Origin: Janthinobacterium sp. 344
GTDB lineage: Bacteria > Pseudomonadota > Gammaproteobacteria > Burkholderiales > Burkholderiaceae_D
Assembly (NCBI RefSeq): GCF_900112025.1
Contig: NZ_FOKL01000007.1
Span: 186,001-250,000 of the forward strand
DNA length: 64,000 nucleotides
Direction: 5' to 3'
A program made the translations under genes and the position numbers. Under the pieces are notes generated by a model. It searched no databases and was not told where the DNA came from. It saw only the letters and a list, made by a program, of their open reading frames with translations. Shown here piece after piece: positions 27,501-35,213 of this stretch; positions within the stretch are counted from its first letter, which is position 1, and the number at the start of each line of letters is the position of its first letter.

Positions 27501-28558
27501 ACCTGCAGCACCAGCAAGCCATAGTTGGGCAGCGGCGTGCCGATGGTGACGGGTTCGCCGGGCCGCAAACGCGCCAGGCTGCACGAGACGGTCGCTTCGG
27601 TGGGGCCATAGGTGTTGAACATGGCGCGGCCCGGGCGCGACCAGCGCTCGACCAGCGATTCGGGACACATCTCGCCGCCCAGGTTGATCAGGCGCAGGCT
27701 GGGTACCTCTTCGGCGAACAGGGCCAGCAAGGTCGGCACGGCATGCAGCACCGTCACGTGATGGGCGGCCAGCGCGCGCGGCAGCGCTTCGGGATCGCCC
27801 GAGATTTCCTTGGGCCCCAGCCACAGGGTGGCGCCCACCAGGTAGGCGATCCAGATTTCCTCGAACGACATGTCGAAGGCGACGGAAAAGCCCTGGTAGA
27901 CGGTGTCGTCCTGCGTCACTTGCAGCACGGCGTTTTCGCTGCGCAGGAAGTGGCAGATGCTGCGCTGGGAAATCAGGATGCCTTTCGGCTTGCCCGTGGA
28001 GCCCGATGTGTAGATGACGTAGGCCGGGTGTCCGGGCAGCACGGCGCCGCGCGCGGGCAGGTGTTCACCGGGCGCGGCGGGCGCCAGCAGGGCTTCCGCC
28101 GTCCACACGGGACGCTTGACGCCGGCCTGCTCCAGGCGCGGCGCGAACTGCGCGCAGCTGACGACACCAAAGCCATTGGCATCGTCGAGGCATACCTGCA
28201 GGCGCTCGACGGGCGTGTCTTCATCGACGGGCAGCCAGGCGGCGCCGGCCTTGGCGATGGCCGCCTGCATCAGCAGCAAATGCGCGCCGCGCGGCAGCCA
28301 CAGGCCGACGATGTCGCCCGGCTTGACGCCGGCCGCCACCAGGCGCGCGGCCGCCAGGCCCGCCTGCGCATCGAGTTGCGCATAGCTGATGCGGCGTTCG
28401 CCGTCGATCAGGGCGATGTGCTGCGGGCAGCGGCGGGCCGTCGCTTCCAGCAGGTCGGCCAGCACTTCGTCGCGCAGCAGATCCGGTCGCGGCGGGCCGT
28501 ACAGGATATCGGCGTGGGTGGAGGGAGTGCCTGGGCTGGCTGCGGTGAAATCGTTCAT
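24503..28558 (-). CDS. Pls-like non-ribosomal peptide synthetase: A-PCP plus three membrane/hexapeptide-repeat modules
   Basis: This 1351-residue protein has an adenylation domain (about 25-530; YTSGSTGKPKG near 185, YRTGDLARID near 410, SGKIDRK near 523). A carrier domain follows, with Ser582 in DLGGHSF. The remaining 720 residues hold paired hydrophobic helices alternating with three left-handed-helix-like domains of hexapeptide repeats. There is no upstream condensation domain and no thioesterase. This is the layout of the membrane-bound poly-amino-acid synthetases typified by epsilon-poly-lysine synthetase (Pls). An acidic residue in the pocket (FDMSFEE) is compatible with a basic amino acid, but I read that by eye. 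The product is unknown. The PPTase gene is directly downstream. Confidence 0.85.
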   Translation of the reverse strand: MNDFTAASPGTPSTHADILYGPPRPDLLRDEVLADLLEATARRCPQHIALIDGERRISYAQLDAQAGLAAARLVAAGVKPGDIVGLWLPRGAHLLLMQAAIAKAGAAWLPVDEDTPVERLQVCLDDANGFGVVSCAQFAPRLEQAGVKRPVWTAEALLAPAAPGEHLPARGAVLPGHPAYVIYTSGSTGKPKGILISQRSICHFLRSENAVLQVTQDDTVYQGFSVAFDMSFEEIWIAYLVGATLWLGPKEISGDPEALPRALAAHHVTVLHAVPTLLALFAEEVPSLRLINLGGEMCPESLVERWSRPGRAMFNTYGPTEATVSCSLARLRPGEPVTIGTPLPNYGLLVLQVAEPGENRPLTLLARGETGELCIIGPGLAEGYLGRPDLTVEKFLPNPWSTCPDDARLYRTGDLARIDPDGQVLCLGRADDQVKIRGFRVELGEIEAVLAQQAGVGTVAVLLRKDDGIDQLVAYIVGSDETSGDALAAKTLRAALNLHLPPYMVPGRFELLPLMPRLTSGKIDRKALKAMPLSAPPAGEAGESDAPETPAEAALFAALATLFPGQPIRRQLDFFSDLGGHSFLAARLASSLRTDPAYAHMTVRDIYHNREIGKIAAVLNEPPALATPEAEWTPPSAIKRWICGAAQAAAVPGLVTLRMAQWMAPFFTYHFFTGDAGDTVPRAIAASIGVFLLATLAEFVIAIAGKWLIAGRLKPGSYPLWGVTYYRWWLADRLVESAPAYLLSGSSLNSWWLRALGAKVGKEVVIGSMTLRAPDLLSIGDNVSVGNAVNFENARVERGRLLLGPIRIGDDCCISSYAILEGNTSMGAFGHLEGQSALADGATVPAGRVYTGSPARDIGPFDAAAQPPRPAVSRLRLTGETVFFCFGMVLIAVLFFMPVFPSFVLIDWFDEREMMPWLQGRDVTTQLARYFLLAFPASAVLIVLTALLSAAIRWGALPRLKPGSSPVHSNIYCAKWLVSHIQESSLNVLHGIYATVFAPYWYRLLGAKVGKGAEISTALGVVPDMLTLGDDTFIADAVMLGDEQIDGGWMTMRPTVVSHRSFVGNGSYIPDGTVLPEHVLIGVHTHAPRNEQMHSGDTWLGSPPMHLPAREQVSGFAEHLTFKPSMLRRLGRSLIEAFRIVAPHAVVIAVGYTLVLDVMPIAGAGRWGEVVGDLAIAGIAYGIGNFLVVVLFKWLLLGRYRKHAAPMWTPFVWVSEGVTNLYEGIAVPNFMRYLRGTPWLPLAFRLFGCKIGRGVYMDTTDITEFDCVHIGDYSELNALTCPQTHLFEDRVMKIDHVDIGQRVYMGPRSSVLYSAKVGDNARLGPLTLVMKGEHIPAGSNWAGCPAAPLRS

Positions 28559-28706
28559 GGATGACGCTTATCTGTGATGCTGAATGAAGGAGCAAACGGG
28601 CCGCGCGGCGTGCGCGGCACAGTTGATACATTACAGCACGCCAGCCATTTCAGCGTTGCAGAACGGGGAATTTTGCGGGGCTTTTCACAATTATCTGGCG
28701 GCAGGC

Positions 28707-29414
28707 TCAGTTGCCATGGTTACGGAATGTAAAACGGGGAAACATGGCGCCGATGCGCGCCAGCGTCCCCGCCGCCGGATAGCCGTGCAGGGGCCGGCCG
28801 GCCAGCGCCGCGTCCGCGCAGCCTTCGGCGCGGAACTGCTGCAGCACATAGTCGTTCACGCCTTGTTCCGCGAGGGTGGCGGCCAGGGCCAGCAGCTGCT
28901 CGTCCGTCAGCAGGTCCGGGTGCACGGTGGTGCGGCATTCATGGGCCACGCCGCTGGCGATGATGGCTTCCAGGCAGGCGCGCGCCGGCTCGCCGCTGGC
29001 GGCCACGCGGGTCACATGTCGATAGTCGGCAAACGGCGCCTTGATGTCGAAGCCGACCCAGTCGACCAGGGGCAGCACCTGCTGCAGCCGCTGCGGATAG
29101 ATGCAGGCCGTATGCAGGCCGATGGCGAAACCCAGCGCCCTGGCGTCCAGCATGGCGCGCTCCAGGGCCGGATCCATGCACGCCTCGCCGCCGCTGAAGA
29201 CGACGGCGTCGACCAGGCCCACGCGGCGGCGCAGCCAGGTCAGCACGTCGCGCCATGGCAGCACGCCTTCGCGCGTGCGCGGCTGCAGATGCGGGTTGTG
29301 GCAATAGCCGCAACGCCAGGGACAGCCCTGCACGAAGACCACGGCCGCCAGCTTGCCTGGATAGTCGCTGGCGGAAAAGGGCGTCAGGCCGCCCACTTTC
29401 AGGTCAGCCGCCAT
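28707..29414 (-). CDS. nrdG: Anaerobic ribonucleotide reductase activase NrdG
   Basis: NrdG is a radical SAM enzyme that creates the glycyl radical on class III ribonucleotide reductase. The protein of about 235 residues has VGGLTPFSASDYPGKLAAVVFVQGCPWRCGYCHNP, with the CxxxCxxC cluster, and FSGGEACMDP. I chose the ATG at 29414 (MAADLKVGGL); one six codons upstream is possible. The gene is the last of a leftward operon and overlaps the glycyl-radical ORF by 11 bases. Confidence 0.93.
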   Translation of the reverse strand: MAADLKVGGLTPFSASDYPGKLAAVVFVQGCPWRCGYCHNPHLQPRTREGVLPWRDVLTWLRRRVGLVDAVVFSGGEACMDPALERAMLDARALGFAIGLHTACIYPQRLQQVLPLVDWVGFDIKAPFADYRHVTRVAASGEPARACLEAIIASGVAHECRTTVHPDLLTDEQLLALAATLAEQGVNDYVLQQFRAEGCADAALAGRPLHGYPAAGTLARIGAMFPRFTFRNHGN

Positions 29415-29604
29415 GGCAGGCGGGCAGGCCAAGCTTGGCGCTGGCCTGGGTAAAATACCGGCGCTCGTGGAATTCGCCCTGCTTGCCGATGTTGAACGAG
29501 GCGACGGGGCGGTGGTAGCCCATCACGCGCGTCCAGATTTCGCAGCGCTGGCGTTCGCTGTCGGGCAGGGTGATGGCGGGAGTGAAGTCGGGACGTGCGT
29601 TCAT
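29404..29604 (-). CDS. Separate glycyl-radical segment of class III ribonucleotide reductase
   Basis: The 66-residue protein carries ERQRCEIWTRVMGYHRPVASFNIGKQGEF. This matches the C-terminal glycyl-radical loop of NrdD proteins (family RRVCGYLG...FNAGKQEE); Gly29 in RVMGY is the expected radical site. The large NrdD protein encoded just upstream ends after its zinc-binding Cys motif and has no such loop. The small ORF has its own GAGG site 7 bases before the ATG and overlaps the nrdD stop as ATGA, so it is read as a separate, coupled chain. A frameshift of one gene is the alternative. Confidence 0.82.
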   Translation of the reverse strand: MNARPDFTPAITLPDSERQRCEIWTRVMGYHRPVASFNIGKQGEFHERRYFTQASAKLGLPACHGG

Positions 29605-31349
29605 GGCGTTTCCTCAAGTGATGGAACAATGTGGGCCTGCTTGCGGGCGATCAGCTCCGCGTCGCAGGTGGGGCAGAATTCGTGTTTGCCGGCCAGGTAG
29701 CCGTGGCGCGGGCAGATGGAAAAGGTGGGCGTGACAGTGACGTAGGGCAGCGAGAAGCGGCTCAGGGCGCGCTTCACCAGCTCGCGGCAGGCATTCGCGT
29801 CCGACAGCGCTTCCGTCATGTACAGATGCAGCACGGTGCCGCCCGTGTACTTGCGCTGCAGGGTGTCCTGCAACTCCAGGGCCTCGAACGGATCGTCCGT
29901 ATGCCCCACGGGCAGCTGCGACGAGTTCGTGTAATACGGGTTGTCCGGCGTGCCGGCTTGCAGGATGGCGGGATGGCGCTTGCGGTCTTCGCGCGCGAAG
30001 CGGTACGTCGTGCCTTCGGCCGGCGTCGCTTCCAGGTTGTACATATGGCCCGTCTCTTCCTGGAACTCCAGCATGCGGGCGCGCACGTGGTCGAGCAGGC
30101 GCACGGCCAGCGCATGGCCTTCCGGACTCGTGATGTCCCAGGCGTCGCCGCTGAAATTGCGGATCATCTCGTTGATGCCGTTCACGCCCAGGGTGGAAAA
30201 GTGGTTGCGCAGGGTGCCCAGGTAGCGCTTCGTGTACGGGAACAGGCCTTGCTGCATCAGCTCCTCGATGGTGGCGCGCTTGATTTCCAGGCTGGTCTTG
30301 CCCAGTTCCAGCAGGCGGTCCAGGTCCGCCAGCAAGGCTGGCTCGTCGCCGCGCCACAGGTGGCCAAGGCGCGCGCAGTTGATCGTCACCACGCCCAGGG
30401 AGCCCGTCTGCTCGGCGGAACCGAACAGGCCATTGCCCCGCTTGAGCAGTTCGCGCAAGTCCAGCTGCAATCGGCAGCACATGGAGCGGATCATGTTCGG
30501 CTTGAGTTCCGAATTGATGAAGTTCTGGAAGTAGGGCAGGCCGTAGCGGGCCGTCATCTCGAACAGGCGCTGCGCATTTTCGCTGTGCCAGTCGAAATCC
30601 TCGGTGATGTTGTAGGTGGGGATGGGGAAGGTGAACACGCGGCCCTTGGCGTCGCCCGCCATCATGATCTCGATGTAGGCGCGGTTGATCATGTCCATTT
30701 CCACCTGCAGGTCGCCATAGCGGAAGCCCATTTCCTGGCCCGCGATGACGGGCACCTGCTCGCGCAGGTCGTCCGGGCAGACCCAGTCGAAGGTGAGGTT
30801 GGTGAACGGCGTCTGCGTGCCCCAGCGCGACGGCACGTTGAGGTTGAAGATCAGCTCCTGCATGTACTGGCGCACGTCTTCGTAGCGCAGGCTGTCCTGG
30901 CGGATGTAGGGCGCCATGTAGGTGTCGAAGGAGCTGAACGCCTGCGCGCCGGCCCACTCGTTTTGCAGGGTGCCGAGGAAGTTGACGATCTGGCCGATGG
31001 CGCTCGACATGTGCTTTGGCGGCCCGGACTCGATCTTGCCCGGCACGCCATTCAAGCCTTCGTGCAGCAGGGTGCGCAGCGACCAGCCGGCGCAGTAGCC
31101 GGCCAGCATGTCGAGGTCGTGGATGTGCAGGGCCGCTTCGCGGTGCGCCGCGCCCACGTCGGGCGGATACACCTGCTCCAGCCAGTAGTTGGCGATGACC
31201 TTGCCCGACACATTGAGTATCAGGCCGCCCAGCGAATAACCCTGGTTGGCGTTGGCGTTGACACGCCAGTCGCGCCGCTCCAGGTATTCATTGATGGATG
31301 CGGCGACATCGACCTGGCCGCGCGGGGTGGGAACTGCGTTCGTCGTCAT
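29601..31349 (-). CDS. nrdD: Anaerobic (class III) ribonucleoside triphosphate reductase, large part
   Basis: The enzyme makes dNTPs without oxygen. The 582-residue protein has the class III core (LHIHDLDMLAGYCAGWSL, FNLNVPSRWG, FTFPIPTYNI, NSSQLPV), and a C-terminal zinc motif CPRHGYL...HEFCPTCD. It then stops without the glycyl-radical loop, which is encoded by the next overlapping ORF. I chose the ATG at 31349 because GGAGG precedes it by 5 bases. Two NrdR-like boxes lie upstream. It forms an operon with the radical-loop ORF and nrdG. Confidence 0.93.
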   Translation of the reverse strand: MTTNAVPTPRGQVDVAASINEYLERRDWRVNANANQGYSLGGLILNVSGKVIANYWLEQVYPPDVGAAHREAALHIHDLDMLAGYCAGWSLRTLLHEGLNGVPGKIESGPPKHMSSAIGQIVNFLGTLQNEWAGAQAFSSFDTYMAPYIRQDSLRYEDVRQYMQELIFNLNVPSRWGTQTPFTNLTFDWVCPDDLREQVPVIAGQEMGFRYGDLQVEMDMINRAYIEIMMAGDAKGRVFTFPIPTYNITEDFDWHSENAQRLFEMTARYGLPYFQNFINSELKPNMIRSMCCRLQLDLRELLKRGNGLFGSAEQTGSLGVVTINCARLGHLWRGDEPALLADLDRLLELGKTSLEIKRATIEELMQQGLFPYTKRYLGTLRNHFSTLGVNGINEMIRNFSGDAWDITSPEGHALAVRLLDHVRARMLEFQEETGHMYNLEATPAEGTTYRFAREDRKRHPAILQAGTPDNPYYTNSSQLPVGHTDDPFEALELQDTLQRKYTGGTVLHLYMTEALSDANACRELVKRALSRFSLPYVTVTPTFSICPRHGYLAGKHEFCPTCDAELIARKQAHIVPSLEETP

Positions 31350-31363
31350 GAAACCTCCAATAA

Positions 31364-31410
31364 ACACAACATACGGTGTTTTCATGCAGGTTAATGACTA
31401 AATGTAGTGG
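31364..31410. promoter_or_regulatory. Tandem NrdR boxes upstream of nrdD
   Basis: ACACAACATACGGTGT (31364-31379) matches 13 of 16 positions of the NrdR consensus ACACWATATATWGTGT. A weaker match at 31395-31410 (core CTAAATGTAG) starts 31 bases further, three helical turns, the usual NrdR spacing. Repression of nrdD by NrdR according to dNTP/ATP level is the inference. Confidence 0.7.
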
Positions 31411-31444
31411 CGTCAAACGGCGCTTGCGCTTGCCTGACGAATCC

Positions 31445-31458
31445 TTGATGCAGGTGAA
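31445..31458. promoter_or_regulatory. Possible Fnr/Anr site upstream of nrdD
   Basis: TTGATGCAGGTGAA keeps 8 of the 10 fixed bases of TTGAT-N4-ATCAA. It lies about 95 bases before the nrdD start and partly overlaps the terminator of the convergent-side gene. Anaerobic induction would fit the gene, but a single degenerate site is weak evidence. Confidence 0.35.
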
Positions 31459-31483
31459 AAAAAGCCCGTCAGCGGCTTTTTTT
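31457..31483 (-). terminator. Terminator of the 138-residue membrane protein gene
   Basis: AAAAAAAGCC/GGCTTTTTTT with a 7-base loop lies across the end of the gene; its stop codon is in the loop. The T run on either strand makes it potentially bidirectional. Confidence 0.75.
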
Positions 31484-31885
31484 CGCGCCTGCCTGGCGCA
31501 GGATCAGCCACGTGGCGCCAAACCAGGCGGCCCCGCACAGGGTGATGCTGACGACGGAGGCGGGCAGCACGTGCATCCAGATTTCCAGCGCCGAGTAGGT
31601 GCTCCAGCTGGCCACGCGCGCGTCGAAGGTGATGTAATTGGCCAGCAGCCAGTACACGGCCAGCATGCCCGTGCAAAGGCTGGCCTGGCGCAGCACGGGC
31701 ACCTGGCGGCGCGCGAAGACGGCTTGCAGGAACAGCAGCAGCACCCCGGGCCAGGCGCCCAGCGCTTCGGGCGAGAGGATGGACAGGGACTCGGCATCGT
31801 AGCCGTCGGCGGGCGACGCCCACTGGATCTGGAGCACGGTGAGGAATAGGGTCAGCAGGAAAATGAGCAGTGGTTTGCGGGGCAT
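31469..31885 (-). CDS. Membrane protein of unknown function
   Basis: The 138-residue protein has about four hydrophobic helices (residues 5-20, 42-58, 68-88, 108-130) joined by short loops, and a basic tail (RQAGAKKSR). I recognise no family motif. It lies between nrdD and ubiU, leftward, in an anaerobic-metabolism neighbourhood, but that is not evidence of function. Its stop codon lies inside the loop of a strong terminator hairpin. Confidence 0.65.
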   Translation of the reverse strand: MPRKPLLIFLLTLFLTVLQIQWASPADGYDAESLSILSPEALGAWPGVLLLFLQAVFARRQVPVLRQASLCTGMLAVYWLLANYITFDARVASWSTYSALEIWMHVLPASVVSITLCGAAWFGATWLILRQAGAKKSR

Positions 31886-31968
31886 GGCGGTCGGGGAGCG
31901 GCTAACAGGTGCAGCATTCTACAGCGTGGTCAAGCAAGTCGAACGCGCGCCCGCCATGCATGCATTCC

Positions 31969-31982
31969 TTCACCTGCGTCAA
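31969..31982. promoter_or_regulatory. Possible Fnr/Anr site upstream of ubiU
   Basis: TTCACCTGCGTCAA keeps 7 of the 10 fixed bases of TTGAT-N4-ATCAA. It is 64 bases before the ubiU start, a plausible activator position. Weak on its own. Confidence 0.3.
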
Positions 31983-32045
31983 GGACTGCGCGCCCTGCGC
32001 GGGGCTATAGTCTGCACCCTGAGCCGACACAGGAATGTGAATATC

Positions 32046-33083
32046 ATGATGCTTGAATCACCCACCGCCACCCGCGTGGCCGGGCCGCTGGAACTGGTCT
32101 GTCCCGCCGGCAGCCTGCCCGCCCTGAAAGCGGCCGTCGACCATGGCGCCGACACCGTCTACCTGGGCTTTCGCGATGCCACCAATGCGCGCAATTTCGC
32201 CGGCCTCAATTTCGACGAGAAGGCCATCGCCGAGGGCGTGCGCTACGCCCACCAGTACGGACGCAAGGTGCTGCTGGCGCTGAACACCTATCCGCAGCCG
32301 CACAACTGGGCCGTGTGGCGCAGCGCCATCGACCGCGCCGCCGAAGCCGGCATCGATGCCATGATCGTCGCCGATCCGGGCCTGATGGCGTATGCCAGCG
32401 AGCATCACCCGCAGCTGCGCCTGCACCTGTCCGTGCAGGGTTCGGCCACCAACTACGAGGCGATCAATTTTTACCGTGAACACTTCGGCATCGCCCGCGC
32501 CGTGCTGCCGCGCGTGCTGTCGATGGCGCAGGTGGAGCAGCTGATCGCCAAGACGGACGTCGAGATCGAGGTCTTCGGTTTCGGCAGCCTGTGCGTGATG
32601 GTCGAGGGTCGCTGCGCGCTGTCGTCGTATGCGACGGGCGAGGCGCCGAACACGCACGGCGTGTGTTCGCCGGCCAAGTCCGTGCGCTGGCTGGAAACGC
32701 CGAACGGGCTGGAGTCGCGCCTGAATGGCGTGCTGATCGACCGCTATGCGCCGGGCGAAAACGCCAGCTATCCCACCCTGTGCAAGGGGCGCTTCGAAGT
32801 CAACGACGAGGAGTATTACGCCATCGAGGAACCGGCCAGCCTGAATACCCTGGCGCTGCTGCCGCAGCTGATCGCCATGGGCGTGCGCGCCGTGAAGATC
32901 GAAGGGCGCCAGCGCAGTCCCGCCTACGTGGCGCAGGTGACGCGCGTGTGGCGCGAAGCGATCGACGCCTGCCGCGAAGGCAATGCGCGCTACGCCGTCA
33001 AGCCGGGCTGGATGGCGGCCATGGACAAGCTGGCCGAGGGCCAGCAGCACACATTAGGCGCCTACCATCGCTCCTGGAAATAG
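32046..33083 (+). CDS. ubiU: O2-independent ubiquinone hydroxylation protein UbiU (U32 peptidase family)
   Basis: UbiU with UbiV performs the ring hydroxylations of ubiquinone synthesis without oxygen and carries an iron-sulfur cluster. The 345-residue protein starts LELVCPAGSLPALKAAVDHGAD, the U32 signature, and has Cys183, Cys190, Cys207 and Cys246. Their 7-17-39 spacing equals that of the cluster ligands of E. coli UbiU. Family length is about 330. An ATG 3 bases downstream is equally possible as start. ubiV and ubiT follow. Confidence 0.95.
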   Translation: MMLESPTATRVAGPLELVCPAGSLPALKAAVDHGADTVYLGFRDATNARNFAGLNFDEKAIAEGVRYAHQYGRKVLLALNTYPQPHNWAVWRSAIDRAAEAGIDAMIVADPGLMAYASEHHPQLRLHLSVQGSATNYEAINFYREHFGIARAVLPRVLSMAQVEQLIAKTDVEIEVFGFGSLCVMVEGRCALSSYATGEAPNTHGVCSPAKSVRWLETPNGLESRLNGVLIDRYAPGENASYPTLCKGRFEVNDEEYYAIEEPASLNTLALLPQLIAMGVRAVKIEGRQRSPAYVAQVTRVWREAIDACREGNARYAVKPGWMAAMDKLAEGQQHTLGAYHRSWK

Positions 33084-33223
33084 CAAAACCTGCTGCGCGT
33101 CCCGGGGCGCGGCCTGCGATGCTCACCACCTCGGCGGCCCCGTGCTGATGCACGGCTGCGCTTCTCGGCCCCGCCGCGCGCCGCTCGCTACGGTTTTGTC
33201 ACTTAAAAAATACTGGAAAAGGC

Positions 33224-34120
33224 ATGTTAAAACTATCTTTGGGCCCCTTGCTGTACTACTGGCCGCGCGCCACCGTCTTCGAGTTTTACCAGCAGATGGC
33301 CGCCACGCCCGTCGATATCGTGTATCTGGGTGAAACCGTGTGCTCGCGCCGGCATGAGCTGCGCCTGGCCGACTGGCTCGATATCGCCGACATGCTGGCC
33401 ACCAGCGGCAAGGAAGTGGTGCTGTCGACCCAGGCGCTGATCGAGGCGGGCGCGGAACTGGCGACCTTGCGCCGCATCACGGCCAATGGCCGCTATGCGG
33501 TCGAGGCGAACGACATGGGCGCCGTGCACTGCATGGAGCAGGGCGCGCCCTTCGTCGCCGGTCCCCATCTGAACCTGTTCAATGCCCCCAGCCTGCAATT
33601 GCTGGCACGCCTGGGGGCGCGGCGCTGGGTGATGCCGCTGGAAATGGGGCAGACGGCGCTGGCCGAGATGCAGCGCCAGAAGCCGGACGGGCTGGAGACG
33701 GAAGTGTTCGCCTATGGCCGCATGCCGCTGGCGTTCTCCGCGCGCTGCTTCACGGCGCGCAACCGCAACCTGCCGAAGGACGATTGCGGCTACAGCTGCC
33801 TGGAAGAGCCGGATGGCCTGCTGCTGCGCACGCGCGATGAGGTGCCGTTCCTGGTATTGAACGGCACGCAGACGCAGTCGGCGCTGGTCTACAACCTGGT
33901 GCGCGAACTCGACGCCATGCGCGACATGGGCGTGGCTGTGGCGCGCATCAGCCCGCAGGCGATGAACACGGAAAAAGTCATCGCCATCTTTGACCGCGCC
34001 CGCCGTGGCCAGGTCAGCGGCATCGGCGCCCAGGCCCAGCTGGCCGCCTGCCAGCCGGCCGGCGCCTGCGATGGCTACTGGTATGGCCAGCCCGGCATGG
34101 AACAGCGCACCGCCCATTGA
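33224..34120 (+). CDS. ubiV: O2-independent ubiquinone hydroxylation protein UbiV
   Basis: The 298-residue partner of UbiU belongs to the same U32 family. The four cluster Cys are Cys40, Cys175, Cys188 and Cys192; the 13 and 4 spacing of the last three matches E. coli UbiV. GGAAAAGG lies just before the ATG. A 140-base gap separates it from ubiU, longer than usual, so it may also have its own promoter. The gene ends 20 bases before ubiT. Confidence 0.95.
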   Translation: MLKLSLGPLLYYWPRATVFEFYQQMAATPVDIVYLGETVCSRRHELRLADWLDIADMLATSGKEVVLSTQALIEAGAELATLRRITANGRYAVEANDMGAVHCMEQGAPFVAGPHLNLFNAPSLQLLARLGARRWVMPLEMGQTALAEMQRQKPDGLETEVFAYGRMPLAFSARCFTARNRNLPKDDCGYSCLEEPDGLLLRTRDEVPFLVLNGTQTQSALVYNLVRELDAMRDMGVAVARISPQAMNTEKVIAIFDRARRGQVSGIGAQAQLAACQPAGACDGYWYGQPGMEQRTAH

Positions 34121-34140
34121 ACGCAGTGAAAGGAAAGACC

Positions 34141-34686
34141 ATGCAAGACCAACTGGAAAGACTGCCCGTCCCCGTTCCGGCGCCCGCTGCCGCCACGCCC
34201 GGCCTGTGCAAGGGGGGACCATCGTACCGGCTGCCCGAACCGCTGGCCGACCTGCTCTCCAAGCTGCCGCCATATCCCGCCTCCTGGCTGTTCGTGCAGG
34301 GCTTGAACCGCCTGCTGGCGCCGCAGTTGCCCGACGATGTGCGGCGCAGCCTGGAAGGGCGCAGCCTGCGTCTGCGCTTGCTCGATGCGGGCATCGCCTT
34401 CGATTTCGAGTGGCAGGGGACGGTGTTCGTGGCCGAGCGCTACGAGGACGTGCCCGAGCTGTGCATCGCCGCCAGCGTGCATGACCTGATGCTGCTGGCA
34501 CGGCGCCAGGAAGACCCGGACACGCTGTTCTTCAGCCGCCGCTTGCGCCTGGAAGGCGACACGGAACTGGGCCTGCTGTTCAAGAACACGCTCGACGCCA
34601 TCGAACTGCCGCTGTTCGACCTGCATGCCCTAGGCCCGCGCCGCGTGCTGGCGCATTTGCGCGACCGGGGCGCGCGCGGCGGGTAG
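34141..34686 (+). CDS. ubiT: UbiT, SCP2-domain lipid carrier for anaerobic ubiquinone synthesis
   Basis: The 181-residue protein has a sterol-carrier-protein-2 fold signature in its middle and C-terminal part (SLRLRLLDAGIAFDFEW, DTLFFSRRLRLEGDTELGLLFKNTLDAI). UbiT is the anaerobic counterpart of UbiJ and holds the lipid intermediates for UbiUV. An AAAGGAAAG site lies 3 bases before the ATG at 34141. The gene order ubiU-ubiV-ubiT agrees with the function; in E. coli ubiT is divergent from ubiUV. Confidence 0.9.
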   Translation: MQDQLERLPVPVPAPAAATPGLCKGGPSYRLPEPLADLLSKLPPYPASWLFVQGLNRLLAPQLPDDVRRSLEGRSLRLRLLDAGIAFDFEWQGTVFVAERYEDVPELCIAASVHDLMLLARRQEDPDTLFFSRRLRLEGDTELGLLFKNTLDAIELPLFDLHALGPRRVLAHLRDRGARGG

Positions 34687-34713
34687 TGGCGAGGGGAGGT
34701 GACGCGGGGGACT

Positions 34714-34977
34714 TCAGTGACGGCAGTGGCCGCAGGCGCCGCTGCACGGTGACAGCTGTGCCTCGTCCGTCGCCTCGCCCATGAAGCCGGCATCGTTGAC
34801 GGCGGCCAGCAGGCGCTCCTGCGTCGCCAGGCGTTCATCGAACTGCACCGTGGCGCCATGGCGGGCCAGTGAAACGCAGACGGTTTCCACGCCGTTGACC
34901 GCTTCGAGTACCCCCGTCAGCCGGTCGGCGCAGCCTTCGTGATCCATGCCGATGATATTCAAGCGTGCTGTTTGCAT
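34714..34977 (-). CDS. HMA-domain protein with a Cys-rich tail
   Basis: The 87-residue protein has the betaalphabetabetaalphabeta layout of heavy-metal-associated domains (RLNIIGMDHEGCADRLTGVLEAVNGV... VNDAGF). The usual metal motif GMTCxxC is GMDHEGC here: the first Cys is replaced by His. The C-terminal tail (SPCSGACGHCRH) offers three more Cys and a His. It may be a copper or zinc chaperone with an altered site. It is convergent with ubiT, and no P-type ATPase gene is nearby. Confidence 0.8.
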   Translation of the reverse strand: MQTARLNIIGMDHEGCADRLTGVLEAVNGVETVCVSLARHGATVQFDERLATQERLLAAVNDAGFMGEATDEAQLSPCSGACGHCRH

Positions 34978-35213
34978 GCGTACCTCTTGTTTTTCAAATA
35001 AAAAAACAGCGTAGGCGAGGGCGCGCAAGCCGTCCAGAGCAGCACGCACAAATATTTTTGTATTTGTGCTTTTGTTGATCTGGATTAATTCAGTACGACG
35101 CGTTGCCATCCTGAATTGCTGTTGTTTTGTACACAGTTTCCAACTTCCTGTCGACAAGCGTGGCTTGCTGCGCGATACTGTTTTTCTGACAAGAACGCTG
35201 GAAAGGAAGGCCC

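Noticed and set aside
26549..28564. Long plus-strand frame (671 codons) opposite the NRPS-like gene
   Set aside because: It is rich in Arg/Gln/His as expected for the antisense of a GC-rich gene; the minus strand has clear adenylation and carrier domains.
29631..31394. Long plus-strand frame opposite nrdD
   Set aside because: Antisense shadow of a well-recognised enzyme.
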